Numbered from the stretch's first letter, positions 57,601-62,526 are shown. The stretch: DNA of 64,000 nt from Haemaphysalis longicornis (GCA_013339765.2 CM023449.1:219155055-219219054), one strand, 5' to 3'. Program-made: numbers and translations. The notes: generated by a model from the sequence alone, not told the origin.

Positions 57601-60496
57601 TAATGTCGCTGTCCGACTTTCGCCACCGATAAAGATGCCCCCTTTCCGGGAGGCAACCAAAGCGCACAAGCCAAACACAGACTGCTCAACAAATTATCGA
57701 AAACGTGCGCACAGCAACGTACGATTTCCACCAGACATGCACACAACGCACACGGCGTAATTCCTTACTTCGCGTTACAAGTACAGCAAACATTCGCTAT
57801 AACGAACTCCCTTTGCTCGAATTATCGCTTTACTCGAAGATTTTTTTTACGGAACCAACTAAAATGCAAATCACCGCCGCTTTCAATGAAGTACCCGTTA
57901 CAACGAATTGCGTTTTTTAACGAAGTGTGTTTCCCGTCCCGAGTATTTCGTTATAACGAGGCTTTGCTGTGATGAAAATAAAAAAAAAAGAGCCGCAATA
58001 AATAAATGCTAATGAAAGCCGCTATCTGTGCGTTCGCACTTAACTGCGTTAAGAGCACACTTCATCAACCTTGGCGTTCGAGCAAAAACCACAACATCCC
58101 GCCGTCCTCGCATGCGAAAGGCGATAATTGGGCAACGCAGCTCACCTGCAGAGCTGAGCATTTCTCCTGGCGAATCAAGATCGTGCACGGGCTTCCCTCT
58201 GAGTTGGTTGAGGAACCTCTTGGTGGCCTTGGGGAAGGACTGCTCGGATATCTCCATGTACTTTTCGCGCAACCTGAGCGCCGACACGAGCAGCTTCGAG
58301 GCCTGGTGCAAGTCCTCCAGGGGAACCTACGGCGGCGAAGCAGAGATCGGCGATCCGAGCTCAGAAAGTTATCCGGCTCGCTTATTGAACGGAGTCGAGG
58401 TCACGTGCTCTCGCGCTAGAAGGACACACAGCTCATTGTAAAGGTAAAGCGCGTCACCTAATCGCGAATTACAAGGCCCCCGAAGATAACGTTTAGTGTA
58501 CAGCTCTAAAGCCTGACAGAACGCGATATGGCCCTCTTAATGGAGTCTCAAAGGTCATGACAGACGGGACAGGTAAATATCATTCTGTTCATTGAGCCGG
58601 CTTAGAATTTCAACTTTGGAGCAAGTGAAAATTGCCGCCGAGTTGCCGAAGGAAAGTCTGTGAACTATTCATAGCATTTAATCGGATTCCGCCTAACACT
58701 TGTGTCACTAATGGCCCGACGTCCGAAAAAAAGAAAGCTGGCCTTATTGAGCTGACAATGGACAGTGGTGCAATGTTTGTACTGAACACACGAAGAAAAC
58801 TACTGAAATGACGCATGACAGGGGCGTGTGACGTGAAAGGGGAGTATTAAGCAGTGCACGCTGTGACTGACCCCGGACGTGTCTTCGCCACTCACGGCGA
58901 CCCGCTGGAAGTGGGGCACGAAGTCCAAGTCGTTCAGTTGCGCCAGATTGTCCTCAATCTCCTTGACGTCTCCATCGAAGAAGCTCTTGCGCTCCTCCAG
59001 CTCCTTCTGCGCTCTGAAAAGGGAACCACCATCAAACCCTTAGCGAGCACACGGTTTCAATACAGGGCGACATGAGCTTTTACAACTTATGAGCGTTCTC
59101 TCAGCACCCCACAACCACGTGATTAAAGGTTTGAGTGATTTAGCCCACAGTAGTGTGAAAGTGATCACTAACTTTCTGAAGGTCGCGCGCCCAGCAGAAA
59201 ATACACGCTGGGTTGGAGGCATGAGACGGCAGCCACCGTACTCCCACACAGACTACAGCGCCGCTGTTCCCCTCCACTCCGACTGCCCGTAAATGTAGAA
59301 CCTCGACCAGTCATGTTCGTGCGTAACGAAGTCGTTCGATGCCCCCCCTCCATCAAGGAAAACAAAAACGCTCCTGTAAGATGTCGTCACAATGGAAAGA
59401 GAACTGTATTCGCCACTTGTCATCCGCACAGCGTAAGCATCGCATGCGAGGATAAGGTGGAATGCCTGGCTAGAACGTAAGGCAGAAAAAACGTGGTGTG
59501 CGCCACCTCGACGCAGCAGCCACGCAGAGACCGCATGACAAGCACGTCGTTTCCCCTGTTACGTTGTGTAGATAGAAGATGAGAAACCGAAGGATTCATG
59601 GACAGAAACCGTACGCTTTGCCGCGCGGTCGTTTCGGATTCCGGAGCGAACTGACGCAACCAATGAAGCGGCAGACACATGCGCGCCCGAGCGATCCGGC
59701 GTCCGACGCGACAAACTGGCCCGGCGACGGCCCCGCGCTGCCGTTTTGCGGGCGCGTCTTCACGACAAAGGACGCCCGTATTCATGCGTCCCACCTCCCC
59801 CTCACGTCACCCGTCTCGACGCGTCATCAAAGACGCTTCGGCCACCACCCAGCCAACTTGCCACGCGGACAGCTGCGTGCGACGCGGGGAAATTATTTAG
59901 CAGGTTGGACGCGTCCAGATCGGCCGATCCGGGAGTCTTGCGGCGGTCGGACCGGTTCTCCGAGAAGGAGACGCGTGCGCAAACGCGTCTTTCCGACCAC
60001 GTGTTTCACCCTTAAGTGGTAATACTGCGGCAATGCTGGGGCGCCCAATAGGGTGTCCGGAAACAAGCATCGCGCGGCGGACGAAGAAGGCATCGCCGTG
60101 GTCGCGCCGGGAACAGCAGCCTGAGCGGGACGGTCACCTGGCATCGTGCATGTTGACCTTGGCGCGTCGGTCGGCCTCCCTCTGCGAGTCCCAGAAGAGC
60201 ACCTTCGACTTGCCGCCCTTGGAGCCGACCGTGGTGCTCCTTCTGGCGCTCTTGACGTGCGTGATGGCGTAGTACTCGGCCCGCATGGCCTCCGACTCGC
60301 CGTTGTCGTCCTGGTAGTCGAGCGAGGATCTGCTCAGCAGCGGCGAGTCGTGGCAGCGCCGTTCCGGCGTCAGCACCGACCCGCCGTCGTCGGCCCCCAT
60401 CAGCCGCGCGAGCCGCCAGTCGACGCACGGCGGAGACCGCGACCCGGAGCTCGGCCATTGCGGCGTTTGCGACATGCGCGCCGGCCCCGCCGGCAT
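10041..60496 (-). CDS. AMPD2: AMP deaminase, AMPD2-like; 15-exon gene (span of coding exons)
   Basis: AMP deaminase hydrolyses AMP to IMP and ammonia in the cytosolic purine nucleotide cycle. Fifteen exons on the minus strand join in phase to 792 residues, close to the known size of animal AMPD2 proteins. Visible from N to C: variable serine-rich N-terminus (1-120); FQRVAVSGED block (about 150-165); REKYM helix; LRMHNGVMHVY block; KSFCYRRLSYLSSKFQ block; metal-binding VDTHVHA (His348, His350); LRPHCGEAG (His617, Glu620); NHGLLLRK (His639); and the deaminase signature SLSTDDP (690-696, Asp694/Asp695). All expected catalytic and zinc-ligand positions are present and no exon has an internal stop. 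Arthropods are usually reported to have one AMPD gene, normally labelled AMPD2-like. Exon joins: 60496-60138, 59013-58872, 58326-58146, 52355-52136, 44997-44868, 44038-43907, 20927-20865, 20406-20275, 19665-19502, 18586-18460, 17716-17553, 14697-14577, 13830-13657, 12720-12610, 10199-10041. Confidence 0.95.
10498..10820. mobile_element. MITE family A, copy 1 (TA-flanked, ~27-bp TIRs)
   Basis: Begins TACTCGGTTACAACTCAAG and ends with the near-complement of the same terminus (..CTTAAGTTGTCACCGAGTA), with TA on each side. An almost identical copy lies inverted at 16624-16946. The conserved inner ORF of about 78 codons matches no family I know and is likely passive. TIRs and TA target suggest a Tc1/mariner-type origin. 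Confidence 0.8.
11017..12028. mobile_element. Tigger/pogo-like non-autonomous element
   Basis: TA|CAGTCGAACACGGGTATATC at the left and the complement CCGTGTTCGACTG|TA at the right, 1012 bp. Several TATATCGAA motifs lie near both ends. The middle has no transposase similarity that I can read, so it looks like a deletion derivative with filler sequence. Confidence 0.8.
12610..12720 (-). CDS. AMPD2: AMP deaminase exon 14
   Basis: Acceptor GGCAATGCAG, 111 nt (37 codons, phase 0), donor AAG|GTCGGC, which is weak after the GT. Encodes EPLMEEYSIAAQVWKLSSCD and MCELARNSIIMSGFPHK, matching the family almost without change. Confidence 0.96.
12925..13120. mobile_element. Partial copy of the TTAA-flanked MITE found at 27919
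   Basis: TTAA|AGGAGTCATGCAGACAAC, then ACAAGTTTGCTTTATTTGAA..., aligns with the left arm of 27919-28748 for roughly 190 bp. No right terminus found. Lies in the GC-AG intron 13 of AMP deaminase. Confidence 0.65.
13193..13302. repeat. Imperfect inverted repeat, ~35-bp arms
   Basis: GTAGCACAAGTTACGATCG followed by TTTGAAGTTTGGGCCT is mirrored by AGGCCCAAACTTCAAA, then TGGTCATAACTTTTGCTAC. The spacer is about 37 bp. Would form a long hairpin in intron 13. Confidence 0.75.
13657..13830 (-). CDS. AMPD2: AMP deaminase exon 13 (SLSTDDP signature), followed by a GC donor
   Basis: Acceptor CGTTGCAG, 174 nt (58 codons, phase 0). Encodes VPVLQYLYYLAQIGIAMSPL, SNNSLFLNYHRNPLPEYLSR, GLCVSLSTDDPLQFHFTK. 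The SLSTDDP motif is the adenosine/AMP deaminase signature with the zinc-ligand aspartate. The next family residues (EPLMEEYS) begin exon 14 exactly, so the donor is AAG|GCACGT, a second GC-AG intron. Using the nearby GT would shift the frame. Confidence 0.96.
14115..14552. repeat. 45-bp minisatellite, about ten copies
   Basis: Units like AGTTTTTAGCCGGAACAGAG + TTGATAAGATGAGCC + TGCCTAG repeat every ~45 bp with point changes. Because 45 is divisible by three, long open frames appear on both strands (FWLKTTLGGLILSTL-like); they are repeat artefacts. The array starts about 25 bp beyond the splice donor of AMP deaminase exon 12. Confidence 0.92.
14577..14697 (-). CDS. AMPD2: AMP deaminase exon 12 (catalytic His/Glu)
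   Basis: Acceptor CATATTCAG, 121 nt, donor AAG|GTGGGC. Encodes KKRGLNLFVLRPHCGEAGPV and QHLVGGYLLSENINHGLLLR ending K. Contains His617 and catalytic Glu620 in RPHCGEAG, and His639. A 45-bp minisatellite begins about 25 nt inside the downstream intron. Confidence 0.97.
15068..15452 (+). repeat. Dispersed repeat B, copy 1
   Basis: About 385 bp collinear with 61093-61472: shared CACGGGATGGCGGTACTTGT-like core, AATAACANCTCTGT, a T run, and AAGCCGCGCCATGTCC...GTGGCCGTTT then CCANCTATA at the end. Class unknown; no clear terminal repeats or target duplication. Confidence 0.75.
16030..16145. repeat. Degenerate CCTAGAGACT motif array
   Basis: The motif GCCTAGAGACT or close variants recurs about six times at 17-30 bp spacing. 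Possibly a short satellite remnant. Confidence 0.6.
16624..16946. mobile_element. MITE family A, copy 2 (inverted relative to copy 1)
   Basis: TA|TACTCGGTGACAACTTAAG at the left and CTTGAGTTGTAACCGAGTA|TA at the right. High identity to 10498-10820 in reverse orientation. Confidence 0.82.
17553..17716 (-). CDS. AMPD2: AMP deaminase exon 11
   Basis: Acceptor CTCTGCCAG, 164 nt, donor CGCAA|GTGAGT. Encodes IAGFDSVDDESKPEYPMIDK, DVPLPRDYTDVENPAYN, YYLYFMYANMCVLNHFR. The GFDSVDDESKPE and NPPYxYYxYYxxANxxxLN family blocks are clear. Confidence 0.96.
17717..18459. other. AMP deaminase intron 10 with an RTE 3' end
   Basis: 743-nt GT-AG intron. The only recognisable content is the RTE-type tail at 18206-18270. 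Confidence 0.7.
18206..18270 (+). mobile_element. RTE-type LINE 3' terminus
   Basis: GGGAGAGGCCTTCGTCCTGC then AGTGGACATAA, followed by an AAGATAAAGATAAAG tail. The GGAGGCCTT...CCNGCAGTGGACA signature is a conserved 3' end of arthropod RTE elements. No coding part remains. Confidence 0.65.
18460..18586 (-). CDS. AMPD2: AMP deaminase exon 10
   Basis: Acceptor TCACCCAG, 127 nt, donor TAT|GTGAGT. Encodes (Y)DVFKSNNLVSNFEEILENI and FVPLFEVTNNPSSHPELHQF ending LQY. Matches the family NFQEMLENIFxPLFEAT block. Short, with a rarer codon mix than its neighbours, but in phase. Confidence 0.94.
19502..19665 (-). CDS. AMPD2: AMP deaminase exon 9
   Basis: Acceptor TCCCAG, 164 nt, donor TA|GTAAGT. Encodes [36 protein letters not shown] and NVRWLVQVPRL. 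Near-identical to vertebrate AMPD2 through [10 protein letters not shown]. Leaves two bases that form a Tyr codon with exon 10. Confidence 0.97.
20275..20406 (-). CDS. AMPD2: AMP deaminase exon 8
   Basis: Acceptor GCCACCAG, 132 nt (44 codons, phase 0), donor AAG|GTTTGT. Encodes DRNTFHRFDKFNTKYNPVGE, SRLREIFLKTDNYIGG and QYFAEILK. This is among the most conserved stretches of the AMPD family and includes the substrate-side FHRFDKFNxKYNP block. Confidence 0.97.
20865..20927 (-). CDS. AMPD2: AMP deaminase exon 7 (21-codon micro-exon)
   Basis: Only 63 nt, phase 0 on both sides. Acceptor GACTTCTAG, donor GCA|GTAAGT. Encodes [20 protein letters not shown] plus A, matching the family segment [21 protein letters not shown]. 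Too short for ordinary ORF detection; found because exons 6 and 8 leave exactly this gap. Confidence 0.95.
21090..21215. repeat. AT-rich tandem repeat (AAAATGGT variants)
   Basis: AAAATGGTNATAAAAAATGGTA-type units repeat several times, then ATTTAAAATGGGGGTAAAAT. Low-complexity array of about 125 bp. Confidence 0.75.
22739..23125 (+). pseudogene. piggyBac transposase remnant lacking the catalytic core
   Basis: An acidic N-terminal-like segment (RSFSDLDDSTCDFISSSDS, then in a shifted frame LDDNFLSLDFSNESDMRQTG) runs straight into a C-terminal cysteine-rich domain: RRKPQKMQKYRNCELC, stop, NVFCNGCVANLCF and, after a frameshift, NCFAQWHEAY. The Cys-x2-Cys ... Cys-x2-Cys ... Cys-x2-4-His pattern is that of the DNA-binding domain at the end of piggyBac transposases. 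The central DDD nuclease domain is missing. Two frame changes and one stop make it non-functional. Its termini were not found. Confidence 0.65.
24602..24690 (+). repeat. Dispersed repeat C, copy 1
   Basis: About 89 bp: AGTGCATTCC, T run, CTGGC, GGGGAGCTTTGTTGCGGCC and TCTTGAATTTTGGTGC. Repeated in the same orientation at 26735-26821. Confidence 0.75.
25085..25180 (+). repeat. Possible tRNA-derived SINE fragment
   Basis: GACGCGAGGGACCCTGATTC then GATTCCAACCACGGGAAGCG and TATTTTTCTTGAAGCG. Matches the minus-strand context at 1955-2065, including the B-box-like GATTCGATTCC. Confidence 0.4.
26735..26821 (+). repeat. Dispersed repeat C, copy 2
   Basis: Same 87-bp module as 24602-24690, 2.1 kb downstream, with a few substitutions and a shorter GGC stretch. 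Confidence 0.75.
27919..28748. mobile_element. piggyBac-type MITE with TTAA flanks (family D)
   Basis: TTAA|AGGGGCCATGCAGACAAAA at 27915 and TTTTGTCTGCATGGCCGCT|TTAA at 28749. The right arm continues as an inverted, diverged copy of the left arm (CGAAAGATT motif in both). 830 bp, no transposase. TTAA target is the piggyBac hallmark. Confidence 0.82.
28940..28975 (-). repeat. Possible LINE 3' tail
   Basis: Minus strand reads GAGGCGAAATAAAGTTCATC TCAATTAAATC: AATAAA followed by a short AT-rich tail, as in other LINE ends of this window. Weak on its own. Confidence 0.35.
29873..29940 (+). mobile_element. CR1/L2-like LINE 3' tail
   Basis: CCCTATGTAATACCCCCTCA then CGGAGGCCTTTAGGGGTATT and GTGAATAAATAAACAAATTAA: a short hairpin-forming 3' end followed by an AATAAA-rich tail. 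A diverged relative is at 32770-32838. Confidence 0.55.
30583..31208. mobile_element. Foldback piggyBac-type MITE, family E, copy 1
   Basis: Starts after TTAA (30579-30582) with GGGGGGACATGGCTCTTTAA and ends with the degraded complement near 31208. Almost the whole element is a palindrome: the AGTAAACTCTGTGAAACTTG and TTGCTGC segments in the left arm recur inverted in the right arm, and AGCTCATTAAACTTTGG faces its complement in the centre. Homologous to 38231-38852. Confidence 0.8.
32770..32838 (+). mobile_element. CR1/L2-like LINE 3' tail, second copy
   Basis: CCCCTATGTAGTGCCTTTCG then GGACCTTTAGGTTATTCAAA and ATAAATTAAATAAATGA. Same layout as 29873-29940. Confidence 0.5.
33595..33720. repeat. 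Purine-rich (GGGA/GAGA)n tract
   Basis: About 125 bp of nearly pure purine on the plus strand, such as GGAGAGGGGGGAGATAGGGG. Potential triplex-forming sequence within intron 6. Confidence 0.85.
35492..35660. mobile_element. Short TA-flanked MITE (CCGNATTTATTCGA termini)
   Basis: TA|CCGCATTTATTCGATTATAA + GGCG at the left and CGCC + TTATATTCGAATAAATACGG|TA at the right. 169 bp, with a further internal TTCGAATATAAGGCG copy. No coding. Confidence 0.8.
36190..36770. repeat. Ancient degenerate tandem array, period ~180 bp
   Basis: Three successive segments near 36220, 36405 and 36577 share the order CTTGTACACANAGCT, T-rich, ATTGTTGCAGTTG, CACAGAANNGTNA, CACTNCTG, then a TATA/GTAAANG stretch. Identity is low, so this is an old duplication. 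Confidence 0.5.
37070..37468 (-). pseudogene. YqaJ-like (viral recombinase/exonuclease fold) domain fragment
   Basis: Minus strand: NAYFFQVQGQMAACKITNWE then LVAWTPSRIQF matches the core YYxQVQGQMxxCxxxxxxxVVWT motif of YqaJ-family nuclease domains, which are common in arthropod repetitive elements. Downstream in another frame is PEQFKHYFTRQEQALKKL. Preceding sequence (CLDPTCPCWKGGPSSSSAEA) is degraded. Frameshifts and the lack of a full domain make it a pseudogene. Confidence 0.55.
38132..38169. repeat. Poly(A) run, about 37 nt
   Basis: Uninterrupted A run on the plus strand, 60 bp before the family E MITE. Could be an old retroposon tail; no retroposed body recognised. Confidence 0.9.
38231..38852. 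mobile_element. Foldback piggyBac-type MITE, family E, copy 2
   Basis: TTAA (38227-38230)|GGATGGACAAAGCTCTTAAA and TTAAGAGCAGTGTCCTCCG|TTAA (38853-38856). 622 bp, palindromic through most of its length, clearly homologous to 30583-31208. Better preserved termini and flanking TTAA define the family. Confidence 0.88.
39496..40450. mobile_element. Tigger/pogo-like non-autonomous element 2
   Basis: TA|CAGTCTCGAGTCCACTTATAA at the left and TTATAAGTGGACTACACTG|TA at the right, 955 bp. Additional ATATAACNA motifs lie inside both ends. Interior ORFs of up to ~150 codons occur, but I read no transposase. Confidence 0.75.
43433..43475 (-). mobile_element. LINE 3' tail (AATAAAGCTTCTGTCTATCTA)
   Basis: Minus strand: CATTCTGTGTTTAATAAAGC followed by TTCTGTCTATCTAG. 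AATAAA then a TSTC-type simple repeat is the same layout as the ends of both LINEs at 2229 and 5585. Confidence 0.5.
43907..44038 (-). CDS. AMPD2: AMP deaminase exon 6 (HxH metal site)
   Basis: Acceptor CGCGCAG, 132 nt (44 codons, phase 0), donor GAG|GTGAGC. Starts VDTHVHAASCMNQKHLLRFI. The two histidines (348 and 350) are the N-terminal zinc ligands of the adenosine/AMP deaminase barrel. Ends MVGDKLMTLEE. The following intron is the longest in the gene, about 23 kb. Confidence 0.97.
44039..44867. other. AMP deaminase intron 5 (829 nt), GC-AG
   Basis: Donor GCAAGT, acceptor GCGCAG. No repeats recognised inside. Confidence 0.85.
44868..44997 (-). CDS. AMPD2: AMP deaminase exon 5, followed by a GC donor
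   Basis: Acceptor CCTTTTCAG, 130 nt. Encodes KSFCYRRLSYLSSKFQLHVL, LNELRELAAQKAVPH and RDFYNIRK. The family continues from NIRK directly into VDTHxHA, which is exactly where exon 6 begins, so the donor must be AAG|GCAAGT: a GC-AG intron with an otherwise ideal donor. A GT four bases further on would break the frame. Confidence 0.95.
46251..46925 (+). mobile_element. Solo LTR, 675 bp, with TATA box
   Basis: TGTTGCGATTC at the start and GTAACA at the end give the TGTT..AACA boundaries of LTRs. GGGA at 46247-46250 and 46926-46929 is a 4-bp target duplication. A TATA box (TATAAAT at 46654-46660) sits in GC-rich sequence, with a plausible start region about 30 bp on. No internal retrotransposon on either side, so recombination between two LTRs probably removed it. 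Orientation is taken from the TATA box. Confidence 0.7.
46654..46660 (+). promoter_or_regulatory. TATA box of the solo LTR
   Basis: GGGTATAAATACGGGGG, plus strand, antisense to the AMP deaminase gene. Core promoter of the LTR; activity unknown. Confidence 0.5.
47110..48200. repeat. Ancient degenerate tandem array, period ~400 bp
   Basis: Segment from 47131 (GGACTCCAATGGACACGTGG...) realigns with 47536 (CGACTCCAATAGAACTTGGT...), and TTAAACGAGCTCTAAAG with TTAAACGAGCCTAAAG. A third diverged unit follows from about 47990 (GCACCAAGATGCAACA against GCACCAAAATGTAACA). The 217-codon ORF at 47799-48452 lies across units 2-3 and beyond and looks incidental. Confidence 0.6.
51572..51643. repeat. (AT)n microsatellite
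   Basis: About 70 bp of perfect TA dinucleotides, followed by AGATATATAC. Confidence 0.97.
52136..52355 (-). CDS. AMPD2: AMP deaminase exon 4
   Basis: Acceptor GGGGCAG, 220 nt, donor CT|GTGAGT. Encodes DHPFYSVPTVTEPWNS, then LNYQLRMHNGVMHVYKTKED and FPYVNLPQFINDLNLMCAMI ending ADGPL. This is the conserved segment before the catalytic domain. The phase fits both neighbours across introns of 5.8 and 7.1 kb. Confidence 0.96.
52609..52815. mobile_element. TA-flanked MITE with perfect 18-bp TIRs
   Basis: TA|CAGTGCGGTCCACTGTTA and the exact complement TAACAGTGGACCGCACTG|TA, 207 bp. Tc1/pogo type by target site. It begins 253 bp inside the acceptor side of intron 3, upstream of AMP deaminase exon 4. 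Confidence 0.93.
54215..54740. repeat. Pyrimidine-rich tract, ~500 bp
   Basis: The plus strand is largely C and T (CCTCCTCTCTCCTCCTCCCC and similar) without a clear repeat unit. Open frames rich in Ser, Pro, Leu follow from composition only. Confidence 0.8.
56226..56390 (+). repeat. Widespread dispersed repeat module (GCACGTTAAAGATCCCCAGG)
   Basis: CGGCGCACGTTAAAGATCCC then CAGGTGGTCAAAATTAATCC, GGAGTCCTCC, and CGGCGCATTAAACCTCATAA with an ATCAAGATCAAATCA tail. I recognise this block as a repeat common in ticks and other invertebrates; its class (SINE or LINE 3' end) is uncertain to me. Confidence 0.6.
57784..57969. mobile_element. Tigger-like MITE (CGNTATAACGAA termini)
   Basis: TA|CAGCAAACATTCGCTATAAC + GAAC at the left and TTCGTTATAACGAGGCTTTG + CTG|TG at the right, 186 bp. 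Inner CGTTACAACGAATTGCG copies resemble the termini. The right TA has changed to TG. Confidence 0.8.
58146..58326 (-). CDS. AMPD2: AMP deaminase exon 3
   Basis: Acceptor CCGTAG, 181 nt, donor CAG|GTGAGC. Encodes VPLEDLHQASKLLVSALRLR, EKYMEISEQSFPKATKRFL and the less conserved HDLDSPGEMLSSA. The REKYMxxSxQSF block is an AMPD hallmark. Leaves one base, completed by exon 4. Confidence 0.95.
58327..60137. other. AMP deaminase introns 1 and 2 (1124 and 545 nt)
   Basis: Apart from exon 2 (58872-59013) nothing is recognised in this span. Confidence 0.6.
58872..59013 (-). CDS. AMPD2: AMP deaminase exon 2
   Basis: Acceptor TTTTCAG, 142 nt, donor GGG|GTCAGT. Encodes AQKELEERKSFFDGDVKEIE and then LDFVPHFQRVAVSGEDTSG. 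The FQRVxxSGE block matches the conserved start of the AMPD homologous region. Phases match exons 1 and 3. Confidence 0.93.
60138..60496 (-). CDS. AMPD2: AMP deaminase exon 1 (N-terminal variable region)
   Basis: Codes residues 1-120 from the first in-frame ATG: MPAGPARMSQTPQ, then RAEYYAITHVKSARR and KVLFWDSQREADRR. The frame is open upstream to a TGA near 60601, without another ATG, so this exon may really begin at 60597 with an acceptor. A second ATG seven codons in is an alternative start. It ends at CAG|GTGACC, leaving two bases that combine with the next exon to make Arg120. GC-rich compared with neighbouring introns. Confidence 0.8.
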
Positions 60497-60664
60497 GGGC
60501 GCCGGCCTGGGCGCGATCAGGGGAGCATTGATGGCGATCGGCGATGATGATGTGGCCGTCCATGATGAAGATGATGATCTATCGTCGGCGGCCGACGCTC
60601 AGGGTAATTAGAGTAGCAGTAGCAAAGAACTTTATGCAGCGACGAAGTGGGTGTGGTTCCTTAC

Positions 60665-60758
60665 TCCAGGAGCCCAAGTGACTTGGCGGTCTCTGCCCAG
60701 GAGACCGGTAGTTGCTGGACGCGTCCACGTCAGCGCTGGTCATCAGGTTCACCCACAG
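60665..60758 (-). CDS. Candidate upstream coding exon of the AMP deaminase gene
   Basis: Read on the minus strand, a pyrimidine-rich stretch ending in GGAG precedes an open segment starting LWVNLMTSADVDASSNYRS and ending at a GTAAGG donor. It leaves one base over. The next possible acceptor (ending CCCTGAG at 60598) starts exon 1 with two bases in the frame that runs into the certain exon 1 reading frame, giving SAADDRSSSSSW and then the ATG at 60496. The frame stays open throughout. An ATG at 60743 in this exon could be the start and would give about 852 residues, near the long human isoform. The intron would be only 67 nt. AMPD N-termini are poorly conserved, so homology cannot settle this. 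Confidence 0.4.
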
Positions 60759-60910
60759 CTCCGGTATAACAAGAGGAGAGGAAAGAGGTGCGACGGCCTG
60801 GTTCTGAGCACACGCAATGATGATATGGGTCAAACGTGCTTGGTCGAAAGCAAAATTTGCACCCTGCGGTGGTTACTAGTTGGCGGTGGTCGACATACAA
60901 GAGAATGACG

Positions 60911-60960
60911 CAGGTCAGGTCAGATAAACTTTATTGTTGATAGATAAATAAAGAGCGTTG
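60911..60960 (-). repeat. Possible LINE 3' tail
   Basis: Minus strand: TTTATCTATCAACAATAAAG followed by TTTATCTGACCTGACCTGCG. AATAAA plus short simple repeats resembles the LINE tails elsewhere. No body recognised on the 5' side. Confidence 0.4.
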
Positions 60961-61092
60961 GTTCCTGGGAGAGTGGTGTCAACCCCTTCTCGTCAAACGG
61001 CAAGCAGTACGATCACCCGTGGGCCAGCCTGATGACAACTGTCCTTGTACAAGTGCTTGGTTGCTGAGCAAAACTGCCGCCCATTGCTCAGT

Positions 61093-61472
61093 GTTTGTAT
61101 TCACTGGCGAGGCGCACATGAAGGCAACCGTGCGAGTGCGCCGTCACTCGTTACGTCGGGCTCCGCGGGATGGCGGTACTTGTCCGACTGTGTTGCACGT
61201 TACAAACTCTACCTCACCGGAACGCACAGTATTGCCTGACTTCAATGTGAGTGCGATTAATAACATCTCTGTCGACACCCACCGTTGAGAATCGGGTTGA
61301 AACGGATGAGACAACGCACGCCGCCGGCGTTTTTTTTTTTCTTCTTCGGCGTGCGGGCGCATTGGCCCAAGCCGCGCCATGTCCGTGGCGCATCGGCCAT
61401 GTCCGTGGCCGTTTACAGTGTTGCCAGGCGAATAAATTGACAGCTAAGCTTTTCAACGAATACCACCTATAA
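61093..61472 (+). repeat. Dispersed repeat B, copy 2
   Basis: Collinear with 15068-15452 in the same orientation, sharing the GGGATGGCGGTACTTGTCCG core, the T run and the AAGCCGCGCCATGTCC...ACCNCCTATA end. Confidence 0.75.
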
Positions 61473-61846
61473 GCGCGGTTGATGTGGTGTGTTTTTCGGG
61501 GCAAGCCCACACCATGAGCATCGCCGCTCGTTTTGTCTCCTTTCCGCAGCGACACCTCCCCGAAGACGATGACTGGTCGACGCTGCTTGCGCCGCACCTA
61601 CACACATTTGCCTTCGTCGTCGATCTTCTTCCGCTTTACGGGTGACGCGTAACGTGCACAGAGCGGGATCGGCCAATGCTTGAGAAGCGGCTGGTCAGCA
61701 TTAAGCATAATGTAAAAGTCAAGCCGATAGTGTCACTTTCAGTAGTTTACTTCACATTGGTCTTCATCGACGTCAGAAGAAAAAAAATTCACAGCATATC
61801 CACGGGGTGAATGATGATGAGTGGGCGAAGCTCCTGAGGGGAGATC

Positions 61847-62295
61847 ATCGGTAAAACCGTGACTCTTCAGTGAAAGTTCGCCCACTACATCTGTGTCCGA
61901 ACGTAACGTCTAGAAAGCCCTCGCTTAAACCGCGCGTCGGCACCTTGGGCTGAGCTCGCCTGATGCGTTTTGCAGACGCCTCACGAGCTCTCACTGCATC
62001 GGGGTCTGTCTGCCGATACGCGCGCTTTCTCGCCGCTTCCCGTTCTCTGACGTTTTGGAGATCCTCTTCGCGCCGCAGCCGTGCCGCTTCGCGTACCGGC
62101 AGGGTCCTCGCGCCGTTGCCCGTGACGCTTGGGCCTCTCGTTCTCGAACGCCTGGGATCTTGGCGGCGTCGTTCGCGCAGCCAGACGACACGCTTCGCCC
62201 TCCCGCTCTCGTACGGCAGGATCTTGGTGGCGGCGTCGCGCAGCTTCACGGAGCGCTTCTGCCTCGCGGGCTCGCACATCTGCAGCCTTATCCAT
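61847..62295 (-). pseudogene. Frameshifted ORF of ~22-residue REREAxAxR repeats (STPR-like)
   Basis: From an ATG at 62295: MDKAADVRAREAEALREAAR RRHQDPA, VREREGEACRLAAR, then in a second frame GVREREAQASRATAR, and in the third VREAARLRREEDLQN, VREREAARKRAYRQTDPDA, VRAREASAKRIRRAQPK, finishing GFLDVTFGHRCSGRTF and a stop. The unit V-R-x-R-E-A-x-A-x-R about every 66 nt resembles STPR-type 23-residue DNA-binding repeats. Similar arrays ahead of a FGHxCxxCDRxxF segment occur in Helitron-associated proteins, so it may be such a 5' fragment (inference). Frame changes make it non-coding as it stands. Confidence 0.6.
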
Positions 62296-62349
62296 CGGGC
62301 GACTCCGAGCGGCGCGCCAACAGCGAACGGATTTATTACAACGCTCCCC

Positions 62350-62526
62350 GCCATCTAGTAAACAATCCAAGAACTAAACTAGAGGTAGCCACGCCATCTA
62401 GTAAACAATCCAAGCGCATCTTTCATCATATACAAGTACCGCCATCTAGTAAACAATCCAAGAACTAACTAGAGGTAGCCACGCCAATCTAGTAAACAAT
62501 CCAAGAACTAAACTAGAGGTGGCTAC
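62350..62526. repeat. ~42-bp tandem repeat, 4 partial copies
   Basis: CGCCATCTAGTAAACAATCC followed by AAGAACTAAACTAGAGGTAG is repeated at 62350, 62392, 62439 and 62485; the second copy lacks the second half. Part of the element at 61823-62574. Confidence 0.9.

Larger units (their letters stand above)
52356..58145. other. AMP deaminase intron 3 (5.8 kb)
   Basis: GT-AG intron with two TA-flanked MITEs, one widespread repeat module (56226-56390) and a long pyrimidine-rich tract (54215-54740). No coding recognised elsewhere. Confidence 0.8.

Noticed and set aside
60012..60563. 183-codon minus-strand ORF overlapping exon 1
   Set aside because: Shifted frame of the GC-rich AMP deaminase exon 1; the other frame splices correctly and matches the family.
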